Assembly (NCBI GenBank): GCA_963696545.1 | Contig: CAVOKQ010000007.1 | Span: 124,001-188,000 of the forward strand | Reading direction: 5' to 3' | DNA: 64,000 nucleotides | Source: RPQJ01 sp963696545 | Lineage (GTDB): Bacteria > Pseudomonadota > Gammaproteobacteria > Steroidobacterales > Steroidobacteraceae | Shown: piece after piece, positions 49,029 through 56,987 of the stretch | How positions within the stretch are numbered: the stretch's first letter is position 1 | How the letters are laid out: each line of letters opens with the position of its first letter | Notes under the pieces: model-generated | Told to the model about the DNA's origin: nothing | The model's input: only the letters and a program-made list of their open reading frames with translations | The model's database searches: none | Made by a program: the position numbers and the translations under genes

Positions 49029-50185
49029 TACCGGCGCCCGCGTCCCGGTCTGATCCGCCACGCATGGGCCCGCTCGCGTCATTACGTTCTCTGGCGCTGC
49101 CGTTCCACCTGGCGCCGCTGTTGCTTGTCGCGATCTTTGCGACACTGCTGCTCTTTGGCGCGCGCGCAGGATTGCCAGGCCTGCCGATCCTGCTGATCGT
49201 CGGCTCGTGGTTCTGCAAGTACGCGTTCATGCTGCTCGACCACGCGGCCGAGGGCCGCCCTGGTGCACCGGTGCTTTCGGCCGAGGACATCAATCCGCTC
49301 GGTGAGATGAGGCCGGTTGCGTACGGCATCACGATCGCCGTGTTCTATGCAGCCAGCGCGGGCCTCGGCGAGTACCTCGGCCCGGCGTTCAGGTCTGCGG
49401 TCCGGCTGCTCGGACTGCTGTCGCTTCCCGTCGTGATTGCGACACACACGATTACGGGGTCGTTCGCCCGGGCACTGCATCCAGTGGCGGTTGCAGAGAC
49501 CACGCGCGGACTCGGAATCGGCTACTTGCTGGTGCTTGGTGTCGCTGCCGCGTGCGCCTGGCTGGGCGAGATCATCGTTTTCGATGCCGGCAACGTTTCC
49601 CTCTGGCTGCGCATCGCGCTGCTGATGCTGCTGTGGCTCATGGTGTTCTCGCTGCTGGGCGGCGTCATCCACGCCCGCCGCTTCGAACTCGGCTTCGATC
49701 CGGAGCACTCGCCCGAGCGCAGTCGACTTCGCGACCAGCGTGACCGGGATCGTGAACGGGACCGGTTCATCGACCAGGTCTTCGCCGAGTACCGCTCGGG
49801 ATCGAGCCGCAATGCCTGGGACACGATCCATGCGCGTGCGGAACGGGGACCGGACCGTGTTGCGGAGTACGCATGGATCCACGAGCGGGTCGCGTCCTGG
49901 TCCGGCCCGCGACTGGCCAATCGAGTAGCGCAGGAACTGTTGCCGCTGCTGCTCAGTGCGGGCCGCAACGGCGAGGCACTGCGTCTGGTCGAGAATCGAC
50001 TGCAGCACGACCCCCAGTTCCACCCGCTGTCCGGCGACGATTCGATCCGCATCGCACGGCTCGCACGCGATGGCGGCAACCGGCCGCTCGCACGTACGAT
50101 GGTCAGGGATTTCGACTTGCGGTATCCGGACCACCCGTCGCGTGACACCGCAGCAATGCTGGCAGAACAACTGGACAATCGGTGA
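49025..50185 (+). CDS. Multi-helix membrane protein with soluble C-terminal domain, unknown
   Basis: 386 residues. About six hydrophobic helices (30-225), including LAPLLLVAIFATLLLFG and LWLRIALLMLLWLMVF. A highly charged hinge (SRLRDQRDRDRERDRF, about 240-256) leads to a helical, TPR-like C-terminal domain with NGEALRLVENRLQHDP and GNRPLARTMVRDF. No family recognised. GTG 49025 overlaps the DsbA-like stop (GTGA), and its own stop overlaps the SemiSWEET start. Confidence 0.8.
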   Translation: MIPAPASRSDPPRMGPLASLRSLALPFHLAPLLLVAIFATLLLFGARAGLPGLPILLIVGSWFCKYAFMLLDHAAEGRPGAPVLSAEDINPLGEMRPVAYGITIAVFYAASAGLGEYLGPAFRSAVRLLGLLSLPVVIATHTITGSFARALHPVAVAETTRGLGIGYLLVLGVAAACAWLGEIIVFDAGNVSLWLRIALLMLLWLMVFSLLGGVIHARRFELGFDPEHSPERSRLRDQRDRDRERDRFIDQVFAEYRSGSSRNAWDTIHARAERGPDRVAEYAWIHERVASWSGPRLANRVAQELLPLLLSAGRNGEALRLVENRLQHDPQFHPLSGDDSIRIARLARDGGNRPLARTMVRDFDLRYPDHPSRDTAAMLAEQLDNR

Positions 50186-50445
50186 CCTGGATGAATGCAG
50201 TCGACGCACTCGGTTTCGTGGCCGGCGCACTGACCACGGCAGCCTTCGTGCCGCAGGTGCTCAAGTCCTGGCAGTCGCGCGACCTGAGGGGGATCTCGCT
50301 CAGGATGTACAGCCTGTTCACGACCGGGGTCGCGCTGTGGCTCGCCTACGGTTTCGCGGTGGCGAGCATGCCGATCATCATCTGCAACGCGATCACGCTG
50401 CTGCTCGCGGGCAGCGTGCTGCTGCTCAAGGTGATGCACCGATAG
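50182..50445 (+). CDS. SemiSWEET sugar transporter
   Basis: 87-residue, three-helix PQ-loop protein that dimerises to form a sugar channel. VPQVLKSWQSRDLRGIS carries the PQ motif and RDLRGIS signature; helices follow at VALWLAYGF and IIICNAITLLLAGSVLLL. GTG 50182 overlaps the previous stop; ATG 50191 is the alternative start. Its place after a secreted glycosidase suggests uptake of released sugar. Confidence 0.92.
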   Translation: MTWMNAVDALGFVAGALTTAAFVPQVLKSWQSRDLRGISLRMYSLFTTGVALWLAYGFAVASMPIIICNAITLLLAGSVLLLKVMHR

Positions 50446-50463
50446 CCGTCCAGGGCGCGGCCG

Positions 50464-51132
50464 TCACGTGCAGACGCGCTCCGCGGGGCGCGTCGTGGAG
50501 GAGGCCTGGTACATCTCCCAGAAGGCCTCCGCGAGATTCTCCGGCGAGAGCGCGGTCCGGGGCTGGATCATCCCCGCGATGGTGACGGTACCGACGTGGA
50601 TGCCGGCCGGCGCGAGTTCGGCGTTCATCGATTGCGCCAGGTTGCGCAGGCCCGCCTTGCCGATCGACAGCGACGCAGCGTCGAGCCAGCCGGTCGGATC
50701 GAGTGCAAGCCCGCCGCCGGTAAACAGTATCGTGCCGCGGCCACGCCGCCTCATGCCCGGGAGCACGGCCTGCGCGGCCACGAGCGCGCCCACGACATTG
50801 ACCCGGAAATCAGCCACGGCGTCCTCGGGCCGCAGCCTGGACGGCGGAGCGAAATCAGCTCGATAGGCGTTGTACACCAGCACCTCGACCGGCCCTGCGT
50901 CACGCTCGATGCCCTCGATTGCCTTCCTGAGCCTGTCAGCATCACCGGCGTCCACGGATCGCAGCTCAACCGAGAGTCCGCGCTCGTGCAGCGCTGCAAC
51001 GCTGCCCGCAACCTTGCCGGGATTTCGCCCGAGCCCGACCACGCGGTGCCCGGCCGTCGCGAACCTTTCCACGATCGCCAGCGAGAGCCCCGGGCCCATG
51101 CCGACGACGACGGTCACTGGCTGAATCGTCAT
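50464..51132 (-). CDS. Short-chain dehydrogenase/reductase lacking the catalytic Tyr
   Basis: 222 residues with a Rossmann fold: GMGPGL (11-16) as a variant of GxxxGxG, VLVYNAY (86-90) in place of NNAG, and TILFTGGG (135-141) where the catalytic Ser normally sits. At the YxxxK position the sequence reads LSIGK (155-159): Lys is kept but Tyr is Leu. The usual SDR mechanism is therefore doubtful; it may be a binding protein or use another residue. Three bases upstream of it, on the same strand, is the cupin gene. Confidence 0.88.
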   Translation of the reverse strand: MTIQPVTVVVGMGPGLSLAIVERFATAGHRVVGLGRNPGKVAGSVAALHERGLSVELRSVDAGDADRLRKAIEGIERDAGPVEVLVYNAYRADFAPPSRLRPEDAVADFRVNVVGALVAAQAVLPGMRRRGRGTILFTGGGLALDPTGWLDAASLSIGKAGLRNLAQSMNAELAPAGIHVGTVTIAGMIQPRTALSPENLAEAFWEMYQASSTTRPAERVCT

Positions 51133-51135
51133 GCG

Positions 51136-51861
51136 CTATTCCTCGAGTGCGTCGGTGGGCGGCACCAGCAGTTCCGCGCCCAAGTGTCCAACCTTCACAT
51201 AGATCAATGCGCCTTCGGCCCCGGTGAACGGCGTGTGCCGGCTCCAGCGAGGGCTTCGCAGCCACGAGCCGGCCGGATATACGCCGTACTCGTCGCGAAA
51301 CAGTCCCCGCAACACGAAGATTTCCTCGCCACCCGGGTGAGCATGCGGGCTGAACTGTGTGTCCGGCGCCCAGCGCACGAGGACCGTGCTGATGCCGTCG
51401 AACTCATGCAACGGCATAACCGATAGCCCGGGGACAAGGCCTGGATGCCACTCGGTGGTGCGCGTATCGATGCTCACAGGCCGGGAATCGCGCCGGGCAA
51501 ACTGCCAGAGCTTGACGAACAACGTGCAGCCCTCGCGCGAGTACGGCGCGTGTCCGGAGCCCGGCGGATTCCTGACATACGTGCCCGCCGGGTAATCGCC
51601 GTGCTCGTCGGAGAGAGTGCCCTCGAGAACGAGAAACTCCTCCCCGCCGCCGTGGACGTGTCGAGCGAACACGGAATCCGGCGCATACCGGACGAGGCTC
51701 GTGGCACGCGCCACCTCACCGCCCACGCGGTCGAGCATGCGGCGCTGTACGCCCTTTATCGGCGACTGGATCCAGTCATCCGCAGCGCACGGCGGCAGCA
51801 CCACGCGCTGCTCGAAGTCTGCGTTGATCAGAGTGACGTCGCTGGCATGGCCTGGTTTCAT
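51136..51861 (-). CDS. Double-cupin protein, ChrR-like cupin type
   Basis: 241 residues, two tandem cupin domains of the anti-sigma ChrR C-domain type. The first (about 20-120) has HVHGGGEEFLVLEGTLSDEHG and GSGHAPYS; the second (about 135-235) has HAHPGGEEIFVLRGLFRDEYG and WSRHTPF. Both keep metal-binding His and Glu. There is no N-terminal zinc anti-sigma domain and no ECF sigma gene beside it, so it is probably an enzyme or metal sensor of unknown substrate. Confidence 0.88.
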   Translation of the reverse strand: MKPGHASDVTLINADFEQRVVLPPCAADDWIQSPIKGVQRRMLDRVGGEVARATSLVRYAPDSVFARHVHGGGEEFLVLEGTLSDEHGDYPAGTYVRNPPGSGHAPYSREGCTLFVKLWQFARRDSRPVSIDTRTTEWHPGLVPGLSVMPLHEFDGISTVLVRWAPDTQFSPHAHPGGEEIFVLRGLFRDEYGVYPAGSWLRSPRWSRHTPFTGAEGALIYVKVGHLGAELLVPPTDALEE

Positions 51862-51867
51862 TCGTGT

Positions 51868-53151
51868 TCAGCCCGCGCTTCGCTCGGCCCGTGCAGCCAC
51901 GACCAGCAGCGAGCCGCCGGCGATGAACAGCAGCACGATCGACAGGATCGACAGTCGCGAATCCCCGGTCAACGCGGCCGTGACGCCGACCAGCGCGGGC
52001 CCGATGATCGCCGAGGCCTTGCCCATCATGTTGTAGAAGCCGAAGAACTCCGAGGACTTGTCCGGCGGCACCAGGCGTCCGTAGTAACTGCGGCTCAACG
52101 ACTGGATGCCGCCCTGCACGAGCCCGACGACGAACGCGAGCACGTAGAAGTCGCGCGCCTCATCCAGGAAGTACGCGTAACACGTCGCCGCGAGATATAC
52201 CGCCAGCGCGATGAAGATGCCGTTGCGCGCGCCGATCTTCCCACCCAGCCAGCCGAATGCGAGCGCCGCCGGAAACGCGACGAACTGCGTCAGCAGCAGC
52301 GCCTTGACCAGGTGCGACTGGTCGAAGCCGAGCGAGAGCCCGTAGTCCACGGCCATCTTGATGATCGTGTTTACACCGTCGATGTAGAGCACATAGGCCG
52401 CCAGGAACCACAGCAGCGGCCGGTAGCGACGAATCTCGTGCAGCGTGCCGCCCAGTTCGCCGAATCCCTGCCTGATCGCCGCGGCCAGCGGCAGTCGCTC
52501 CCGGCCGTCGCGCTTCTCGTGCACGAAGACGGCCAGCGGCAATGCGAACACGAGCCACCAGGCGCCGACGCTCACGAAGGACCAGCGGACGGCTTCAGCC
52601 GCATCCGCGAGGCCGAACCACTGGGGCTTCACGGTCATCAGCACGTTCACGGCGAACAGCAGCCCGCCGCCGAGATAGCCGAGCGCGTAACCGAACCCGG
52701 ACACGAGGTCGTACTCGTCGGGCTCGGCCACGTGCAGCAGCAGCGAATCGTTGAACACGATTCCGCCCCAGAAGCCTAGCGAGGCCACCATGAACAGCGC
52801 GGCGGCGAGCATCCAGTGCCCCTGCCCGACGAACGCGAGCGCGACGGTGGCGAGCGAGCCCAGCACCGTGAACGTCATCAGCAGCCGGACGCGGGTGCCG
52901 CCCCGGTCCGCGATCGCACCGAGTGCCGGCGCGAGCAGCGCAATGCACAGGCTCGCGACGCCGCTGGTCACGCCGAGGCGATACGTGCTCTCGGTGGCCG
53001 CAACGCCGGCGTTCCAGTACTGCTTGAAGAAGACCGGGAAGAACCCGGCCATCACCGTGGTCGCAAATGCAGAGTTGGCCCAGTCGTACAGGGCCCAGGC
53101 GACGACCGGACGCCGCGCGAGGACGCTACGCGGCGGACGCGAGGTGCTCAC
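51868..53151 (-). CDS. UMF1-family MFS transporter
   Basis: 427 residues with about twelve helices. Begins VVAWALYDWANSAFATTVM, the UMF1/Atg22-like signature, with SRSYYGRLVPPDKSSEFFGFYNMMGKA-type sequence in the C-half (split motif SSEFFGFYNMMGK). Substrate unknown; relatives may export amino acids. GTG 53151 lies inside the 3' end of prfC (26-base overlap), so it is co-transcribed with prfC. Confidence 0.9.
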   Translation of the reverse strand: MSTSRPPRSVLARRPVVAWALYDWANSAFATTVMAGFFPVFFKQYWNAGVAATESTYRLGVTSGVASLCIALLAPALGAIADRGGTRVRLLMTFTVLGSLATVALAFVGQGHWMLAAALFMVASLGFWGGIVFNDSLLLHVAEPDEYDLVSGFGYALGYLGGGLLFAVNVLMTVKPQWFGLADAAEAVRWSFVSVGAWWLVFALPLAVFVHEKRDGRERLPLAAAIRQGFGELGGTLHEIRRYRPLLWFLAAYVLYIDGVNTIIKMAVDYGLSLGFDQSHLVKALLLTQFVAFPAALAFGWLGGKIGARNGIFIALAVYLAATCYAYFLDEARDFYVLAFVVGLVQGGIQSLSRSYYGRLVPPDKSSEFFGFYNMMGKASAIIGPALVGVTAALTGDSRLSILSIVLLFIAGGSLLVVAARAERSAG

Positions 53152-54721
53152 GCGTCTCCCTGAACGTGACGTCCGGCCAGCGCTCCTCGGTCAGCGCCAG
53201 GTTCACGCGGGTCGGTGCCAGGTACACCAGCGCCCCGGAGTGATCGAGCGAGAGGTTGTCGTGCGCCTTGCTGCGGAACTCGGCAAGCTTCTTCGGGTCC
53301 GCACAGTAAATCCAGCGCGCCGTGTAGACGTTGACCGCATCCCACGTCGCCTGCACGCCATATTCGTCCTGCAGGCGGAAAGCCACCACGTCGAACTGCA
53401 GCTGGCCGACCGCGCCCAGGATCAGGTCGTTGTTGCGCAGCGGGCGAAAGAGCTGCGTCGCGCCCTCCTCGCACAGCTGGTCGAGCCCCTTCTGCAGCGC
53501 CTTCATGCGCAACGGATCGCGCAGCACCACGCGGCGGAACATCTCCGGCGCGAAATTGGGGATGCCCGTGAACGTCAGCGCCTCGCCCTCGGTGAACGTG
53601 TCGCCGATGTTGATCGTGCCGTGGTTGTGCAGCCCGATGATGTCCCCGGCGTAGGCTTCGTCGGCGTGCTGCCGGTCGGCCGCCATGAACGTCAGTGCGT
53701 CGGCGATGCGGATCTCCTTGCCGAGGCGCGTGTGGTAGAAGCGCATGCCGCGCTCGTACCGTCCCGAACAGATGCGCATGAACGCGATGCGGTCGCGGTG
53801 ACCGGGGTCCATGTTTGCCTGGATCTTGAAGACGAATCCGCTGAGCGGCTCCTCGAAAGCGTCCACCTTGCGGGTCGTCGTGTCGCGCGGCAGCGGCGAC
53901 GGCGCGTAGTCGACGAACGCGGACAGCAGCTCGGTCACGCCGAAATTGTTGATCGCCGAACCGAAGAACACCGGGGTCTGCCGCCCCGCGAGGTAGTCCT
54001 CCCGCTCGAACGGGTGCGAGCCCCCGCGCACGAGGTCGACCTCGTCGCGGAACGCCTGCGCGCGGTCGCCGAGGAACGCCGCGGCCTCCGCGCTCGCGAG
54101 GCCGTCGATGGTCGAGTGCGTGCCCGCCCGGCCCTTCTCCGCCGCCTGGTAAACGTAGATGCGGTCCTCGAGCATGTGGTACACGCCGCGCAGGTCGCGA
54201 CCCATGCCGATCGGCCACGTGATCGGCGCGCAGGTGATCTTCAGCACCTTCTCGATCTCGTCCAGCAGCTCGAGCGGCTCGCGGCCCTCGCGGTCGAGCT
54301 TGTTGATGAACGTGATGATCGGCGTATCGCGCAACCGGCACACCTCCATCAGCTTGATGGTGCGCTCCTCCACGCCCTTCGCGCAGTCGATGACCATCAG
54401 CGCGGAATCGACCGCCGTCAGCGTGCGGTAAGTGTCCTCGGAGAAGTCCTCGTGGCCCGGCGTGTCGAGCAGGTTGACGACGCGACCGTGGTACGGGAAC
54501 TGCATCACGCTGGACGTGACCGAGATGCCGCGCTGCTGCTCGAGCCGCATCCAGTCGGAGGTCGCGTGCCGCGCGGCCTTGCGCCCCTTCACGGTACCCG
54601 CCATCTGGATCGCGCCGCCGAACAGCAGCAGCTTCTCCGTGAGCGTGGTCTTGCCCGCGTCGGGGTGGGAAATGATGGCGAAGGTGCGGCGTCGCGCCAC
54701 TTCGTCGCGTGGGGATGTCAT
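53126..54721 (-). CDS. prfC: Peptide chain release factor 3
   Basis: Translational GTPase that recycles RF1/RF2 after termination. SHPDAGKTT (18-26), DTPGHEDFSEDTYRTL, NKLDREGREPLELLDEIE and the RF3-specific domain 2/3 (VVAFRLQDEYGV). 531 residues as in E. coli. The promoter lies about 35 bases upstream, overlapping the stop of rimI. Confidence 0.97.
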   Translation of the reverse strand: MTSPRDEVARRRTFAIISHPDAGKTTLTEKLLLFGGAIQMAGTVKGRKAARHATSDWMRLEQQRGISVTSSVMQFPYHGRVVNLLDTPGHEDFSEDTYRTLTAVDSALMVIDCAKGVEERTIKLMEVCRLRDTPIITFINKLDREGREPLELLDEIEKVLKITCAPITWPIGMGRDLRGVYHMLEDRIYVYQAAEKGRAGTHSTIDGLASAEAAAFLGDRAQAFRDEVDLVRGGSHPFEREDYLAGRQTPVFFGSAINNFGVTELLSAFVDYAPSPLPRDTTTRKVDAFEEPLSGFVFKIQANMDPGHRDRIAFMRICSGRYERGMRFYHTRLGKEIRIADALTFMAADRQHADEAYAGDIIGLHNHGTINIGDTFTEGEALTFTGIPNFAPEMFRRVVLRDPLRMKALQKGLDQLCEEGATQLFRPLRNNDLILGAVGQLQFDVVAFRLQDEYGVQATWDAVNVYTARWIYCADPKKLAEFRSKAHDNLSLDHSGALVYLAPTRVNLALTEERWPDVTFRETREHLASAA

Positions 54722-54755
54722 CGGTCGGGGTCGGTCGGTCGCGTTCGGGGGAGCG

Positions 54756-54764
54756 ATTCTAGCA
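54756..54764 (-). promoter_or_regulatory. Extended -10 of prfC overlapping the rimI stop codon
   Basis: On the minus strand TGCTAGAAT reads as an extended -10 (TGn-TAGAAT, complement of 54756-54764) whose TAG is also the rimI stop. It lies 34 bases before the prfC ATG. A -35 is not evident, consistent with extended -10 promoters. Confidence 0.45.
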
Positions 54765-55277
54765 GGGACGCTCGGTCACCCCGGCGCCGTCCCGCAGGTC
54801 GAGCTTCAGCACCAGCGCGTCCTCGCGACCCTGCTCCGCCTGGTAATAGCCCTTGCGGAGCCCCACCTGCACGAATCCGACCGACTGGTAGAGCGCGATC
54901 GCGAGCGGGTTCGAGGGCCGGACCTCGAGGAACGCGTCGGTCATTCCCGCCTGCCGGGCACGTTCCAGCAGCAGCAGCAGCATCTGGCGCCCGACGCCGC
55001 GGCTGCGGACGTTGCCGCGCACGCACAGGTTCAGGATGTGCGCTTCGCCCGCGCCCATAGCGACGACGCCATAGGCGATGATCTCGCCTTCCATCGCCGC
55101 GACCCGGCACAGGTACCCGACCCTGAGGCAGTCGCGGAAGATGCCCTCGCTCCACGGGAACGGATAGGACGCCCGCTCGACGGCACCCACCGCAGGCACG
55201 TCCATCGGCACCATCGCGCGGAATTTCACCAGGTGACGGTGCGGATGCTGCTCGTGATCGACGTTTGCGGCGCTCAC
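54759..55277 (-). CDS. rimI: Ribosomal-protein-alanine N-acetyltransferase RimI
   Basis: GNAT acetyltransferase of ribosomal protein S18. 172 residues from GTG 55277. Motifs: VPAVGAVERASYPFPWSEG, ILNLCVRGNVRSRGVGRQML (acetyl-CoA loop R/Q-x-x-G-x-G/A) and ALYQSVGFVQVGLRKGYYQ. The GTG overlaps the udg stop. In E. coli rimI also sits near a replication gene and prfC-like neighbours. Confidence 0.9.
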   Translation of the reverse strand: MSAANVDHEQHPHRHLVKFRAMVPMDVPAVGAVERASYPFPWSEGIFRDCLRVGYLCRVAAMEGEIIAYGVVAMGAGEAHILNLCVRGNVRSRGVGRQMLLLLLERARQAGMTDAFLEVRPSNPLAIALYQSVGFVQVGLRKGYYQAEQGREDALVLKLDLRDGAGVTERPC

Positions 55278-56050
55278 GACAGCACCTGTTCGCCGCGCTG
55301 CAGCCGGCTGAAGACGCTGCGTGCCAGCAGCAGGTCCTGCCAGGCCTTGCGTTTCTCGCCGGGGCTCCTGAGCAGGTACGCCGGGTGGTACGTGACCAGC
55401 ACCGGCCAGCGCCTCTCGCCGAGCGCGTGCACTTGGCCCCTGAGGCGTGCGAGCGCCGTGTCGGTCCCGAGCAGGTTCTGCGCCGCGATGCGTCCGACGG
55501 CCACGATCAGCGTCGGTGCCACGAGCTCGATCTGGCGCTCGAGGTAGTCGCGACAGACCCGCGCCTCCTCCGGACGCGGGTCGCGATTGCCGGGCGGCCG
55601 GCACTTGAGCACGTTGGCGATGTACACGTCTTCGCGGGCCAGGCCCAGCGCCTTCAGCATCGAGGTCAGCAGTTGACCCGCGCGACCGACGAAAGGTTCA
55701 CCCTGGCGGTCTTCCTCGGCCCCCGGCGCCTCGCCGATGAACATCCACCGGGCCGCACGGTTGCCGACGCCGAACACGGTCTGCGTCCGAGTCGCGTGCA
55801 GCTCGCAGCGCGTGCAGGCGGCGACCCGGTCACGGAGCGCGTCCCAATCCAGCGTCGCGGTGTCCCCGGCAGGCGGCGCAATTGCGGTCGCGGGAGCTGT
55901 CGCAGCGGTGTGTGCCGCCACGACCCGCCCGGCGGCGGCGGCGACCGACTCCGGCGCCACTACCGCCACGGGGCGCGGCTGGTCGCGACGCACGTAGACG
56001 TCGACGCCCATCGCATCGAGATATGCCGCGTGCCGCGGATCGATCGACAT
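55274..56050 (-). CDS. udg: Family 4 uracil-DNA glycosylase
   Basis: Removes uracil from DNA; iron-sulfur type. 258 residues: an unconserved 70-residue N-terminus (A/P-rich), then CTRCELHATRTQTVFGVGN with cluster cysteines (79, 82), GEAPGAEEDRQGEPF (106-120; active-site region), LKCRPPGNRDP (third Cys) and HPAYLLRSP (late His loop). The N-terminal extension with an A/P linker resembles that of some fused polymerase-associated UDGs. Confidence 0.92.
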   Translation of the reverse strand: MSIDPRHAAYLDAMGVDVYVRRDQPRPVAVVAPESVAAAAGRVVAAHTAATAPATAIAPPAGDTATLDWDALRDRVAACTRCELHATRTQTVFGVGNRAARWMFIGEAPGAEEDRQGEPFVGRAGQLLTSMLKALGLAREDVYIANVLKCRPPGNRDPRPEEARVCRDYLERQIELVAPTLIVAVGRIAAQNLLGTDTALARLRGQVHALGERRWPVLVTYHPAYLLRSPGEKRKAWQDLLLARSVFSRLQRGEQVLS

Positions 56051-56058
56051 CGTCGACG

Positions 56059-56850
56059 CTACTTGGCCAGCCCTGCGCGGCGCTTACGCGACAACTTGCG
56101 CCAGGCCCAGTAGAGCGGCCCGGACAGCGCGTAAAGCCCGAACAGCCCGAACAGCATCTCGGGCGGGCTCGAGCCGACCAGCATGAAGCCGACCGGTACC
56201 AGCAGCAGGAACGCGAACGGGATGCGCCGGTTCAGGTTGAAATCCTTGCCGCTCAGGTACGGAAAGCGGCTCACCATCAGCGCGCCCGCCACCGTCGCGA
56301 CCACGAATGCGAGCACCAGCGCGCGCAATCCCTCGCGCTGCATGTCGTTCAGCATCCACACGAAACCTGCGAGCAGCGCTGCACCCGACGGGCTCGGCAA
56401 TCCCTCGAAATATCGCTTGTCCGCGGTGGCCGACATCGAGTTGAACCGCGCGAGGCGGAACGCGGCGCAGGCGGCATAGAAAAACGTCGCGAGCCAGCCG
56501 ATGCGGCCCCAGACGAAGCCGTACTCCGCGATGCGGGCCACGCCCCACTGGTAGGCGACCACGGCCGGGGCCACGCCGAACGCCACCATGTCGGACAGGC
56601 TGTCGTATTCCGCGCCGAACTCGCTCTGCGTGTTCGTCCAGCGCGCGATGCGACCGTCGAGCCCGTCGCACACCATGGCCACGAAGATCGCGATGCCCGC
56701 GCGGTCGAAATTGCCGTCGGTTGCGGCCACGATCGCGTAAAACCCAGAGAACAGGACCGCGGTCGTGAACAGGTTCGGCAGCAGGTAGATGCCGCGGCGG
56801 CGGGGGCGAGGCCGGGCAGCGTCCGGCGAAGGCGAAGAGTCGATCGTCAT
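56059..56850 (-). CDS. pssA: CDP-diacylglycerol-serine O-phosphatidyltransferase
   Basis: Makes phosphatidylserine, precursor of phosphatidylethanolamine. 263 residues of the multi-helix type-II family with the CDP-alcohol motif DGLDGRIARWTNTQSEFGAEYDSLSD, here spanning about 62-87 (D62...D87), and LPNLFTTAVLFSGFYAI at the first helix. Start ATG 56850; a GTG two codons earlier is possible. Divergent from proS. Confidence 0.93.
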   Translation of the reverse strand: MTIDSSPSPDAARPRPRRRGIYLLPNLFTTAVLFSGFYAIVAATDGNFDRAGIAIFVAMVCDGLDGRIARWTNTQSEFGAEYDSLSDMVAFGVAPAVVAYQWGVARIAEYGFVWGRIGWLATFFYAACAAFRLARFNSMSATADKRYFEGLPSPSGAALLAGFVWMLNDMQREGLRALVLAFVVATVAGALMVSRFPYLSGKDFNLNRRIPFAFLLLVPVGFMLVGSSPPEMLFGLFGLYALSGPLYWAWRKLSRKRRAGLAK

Positions 56851-56944
56851 GGGCACCCACCCGGTTGGCTCGCGGCATGATAGGTAGCGCGGGCCGCCCG
56901 CACAACGTACGCGCGACGCCGCAATCGGGCTCCAATAGCCCCTC

Positions 56945-56953
56945 TGCTAGAAT
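56945..56953 (+). promoter_or_regulatory. Extended -10 of proS
   Basis: TGCTAGAAT (TGn-TAGAAT, -10 hexamer at 56948-56953) lies 34 bases before the proS ATG. It is the same sequence as the prfC element. No clear -35. Confidence 0.5.
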
Positions 56954-56987
56954 TACCGGCCGCCTGCTCCTGATCCTGGAACCCCCG

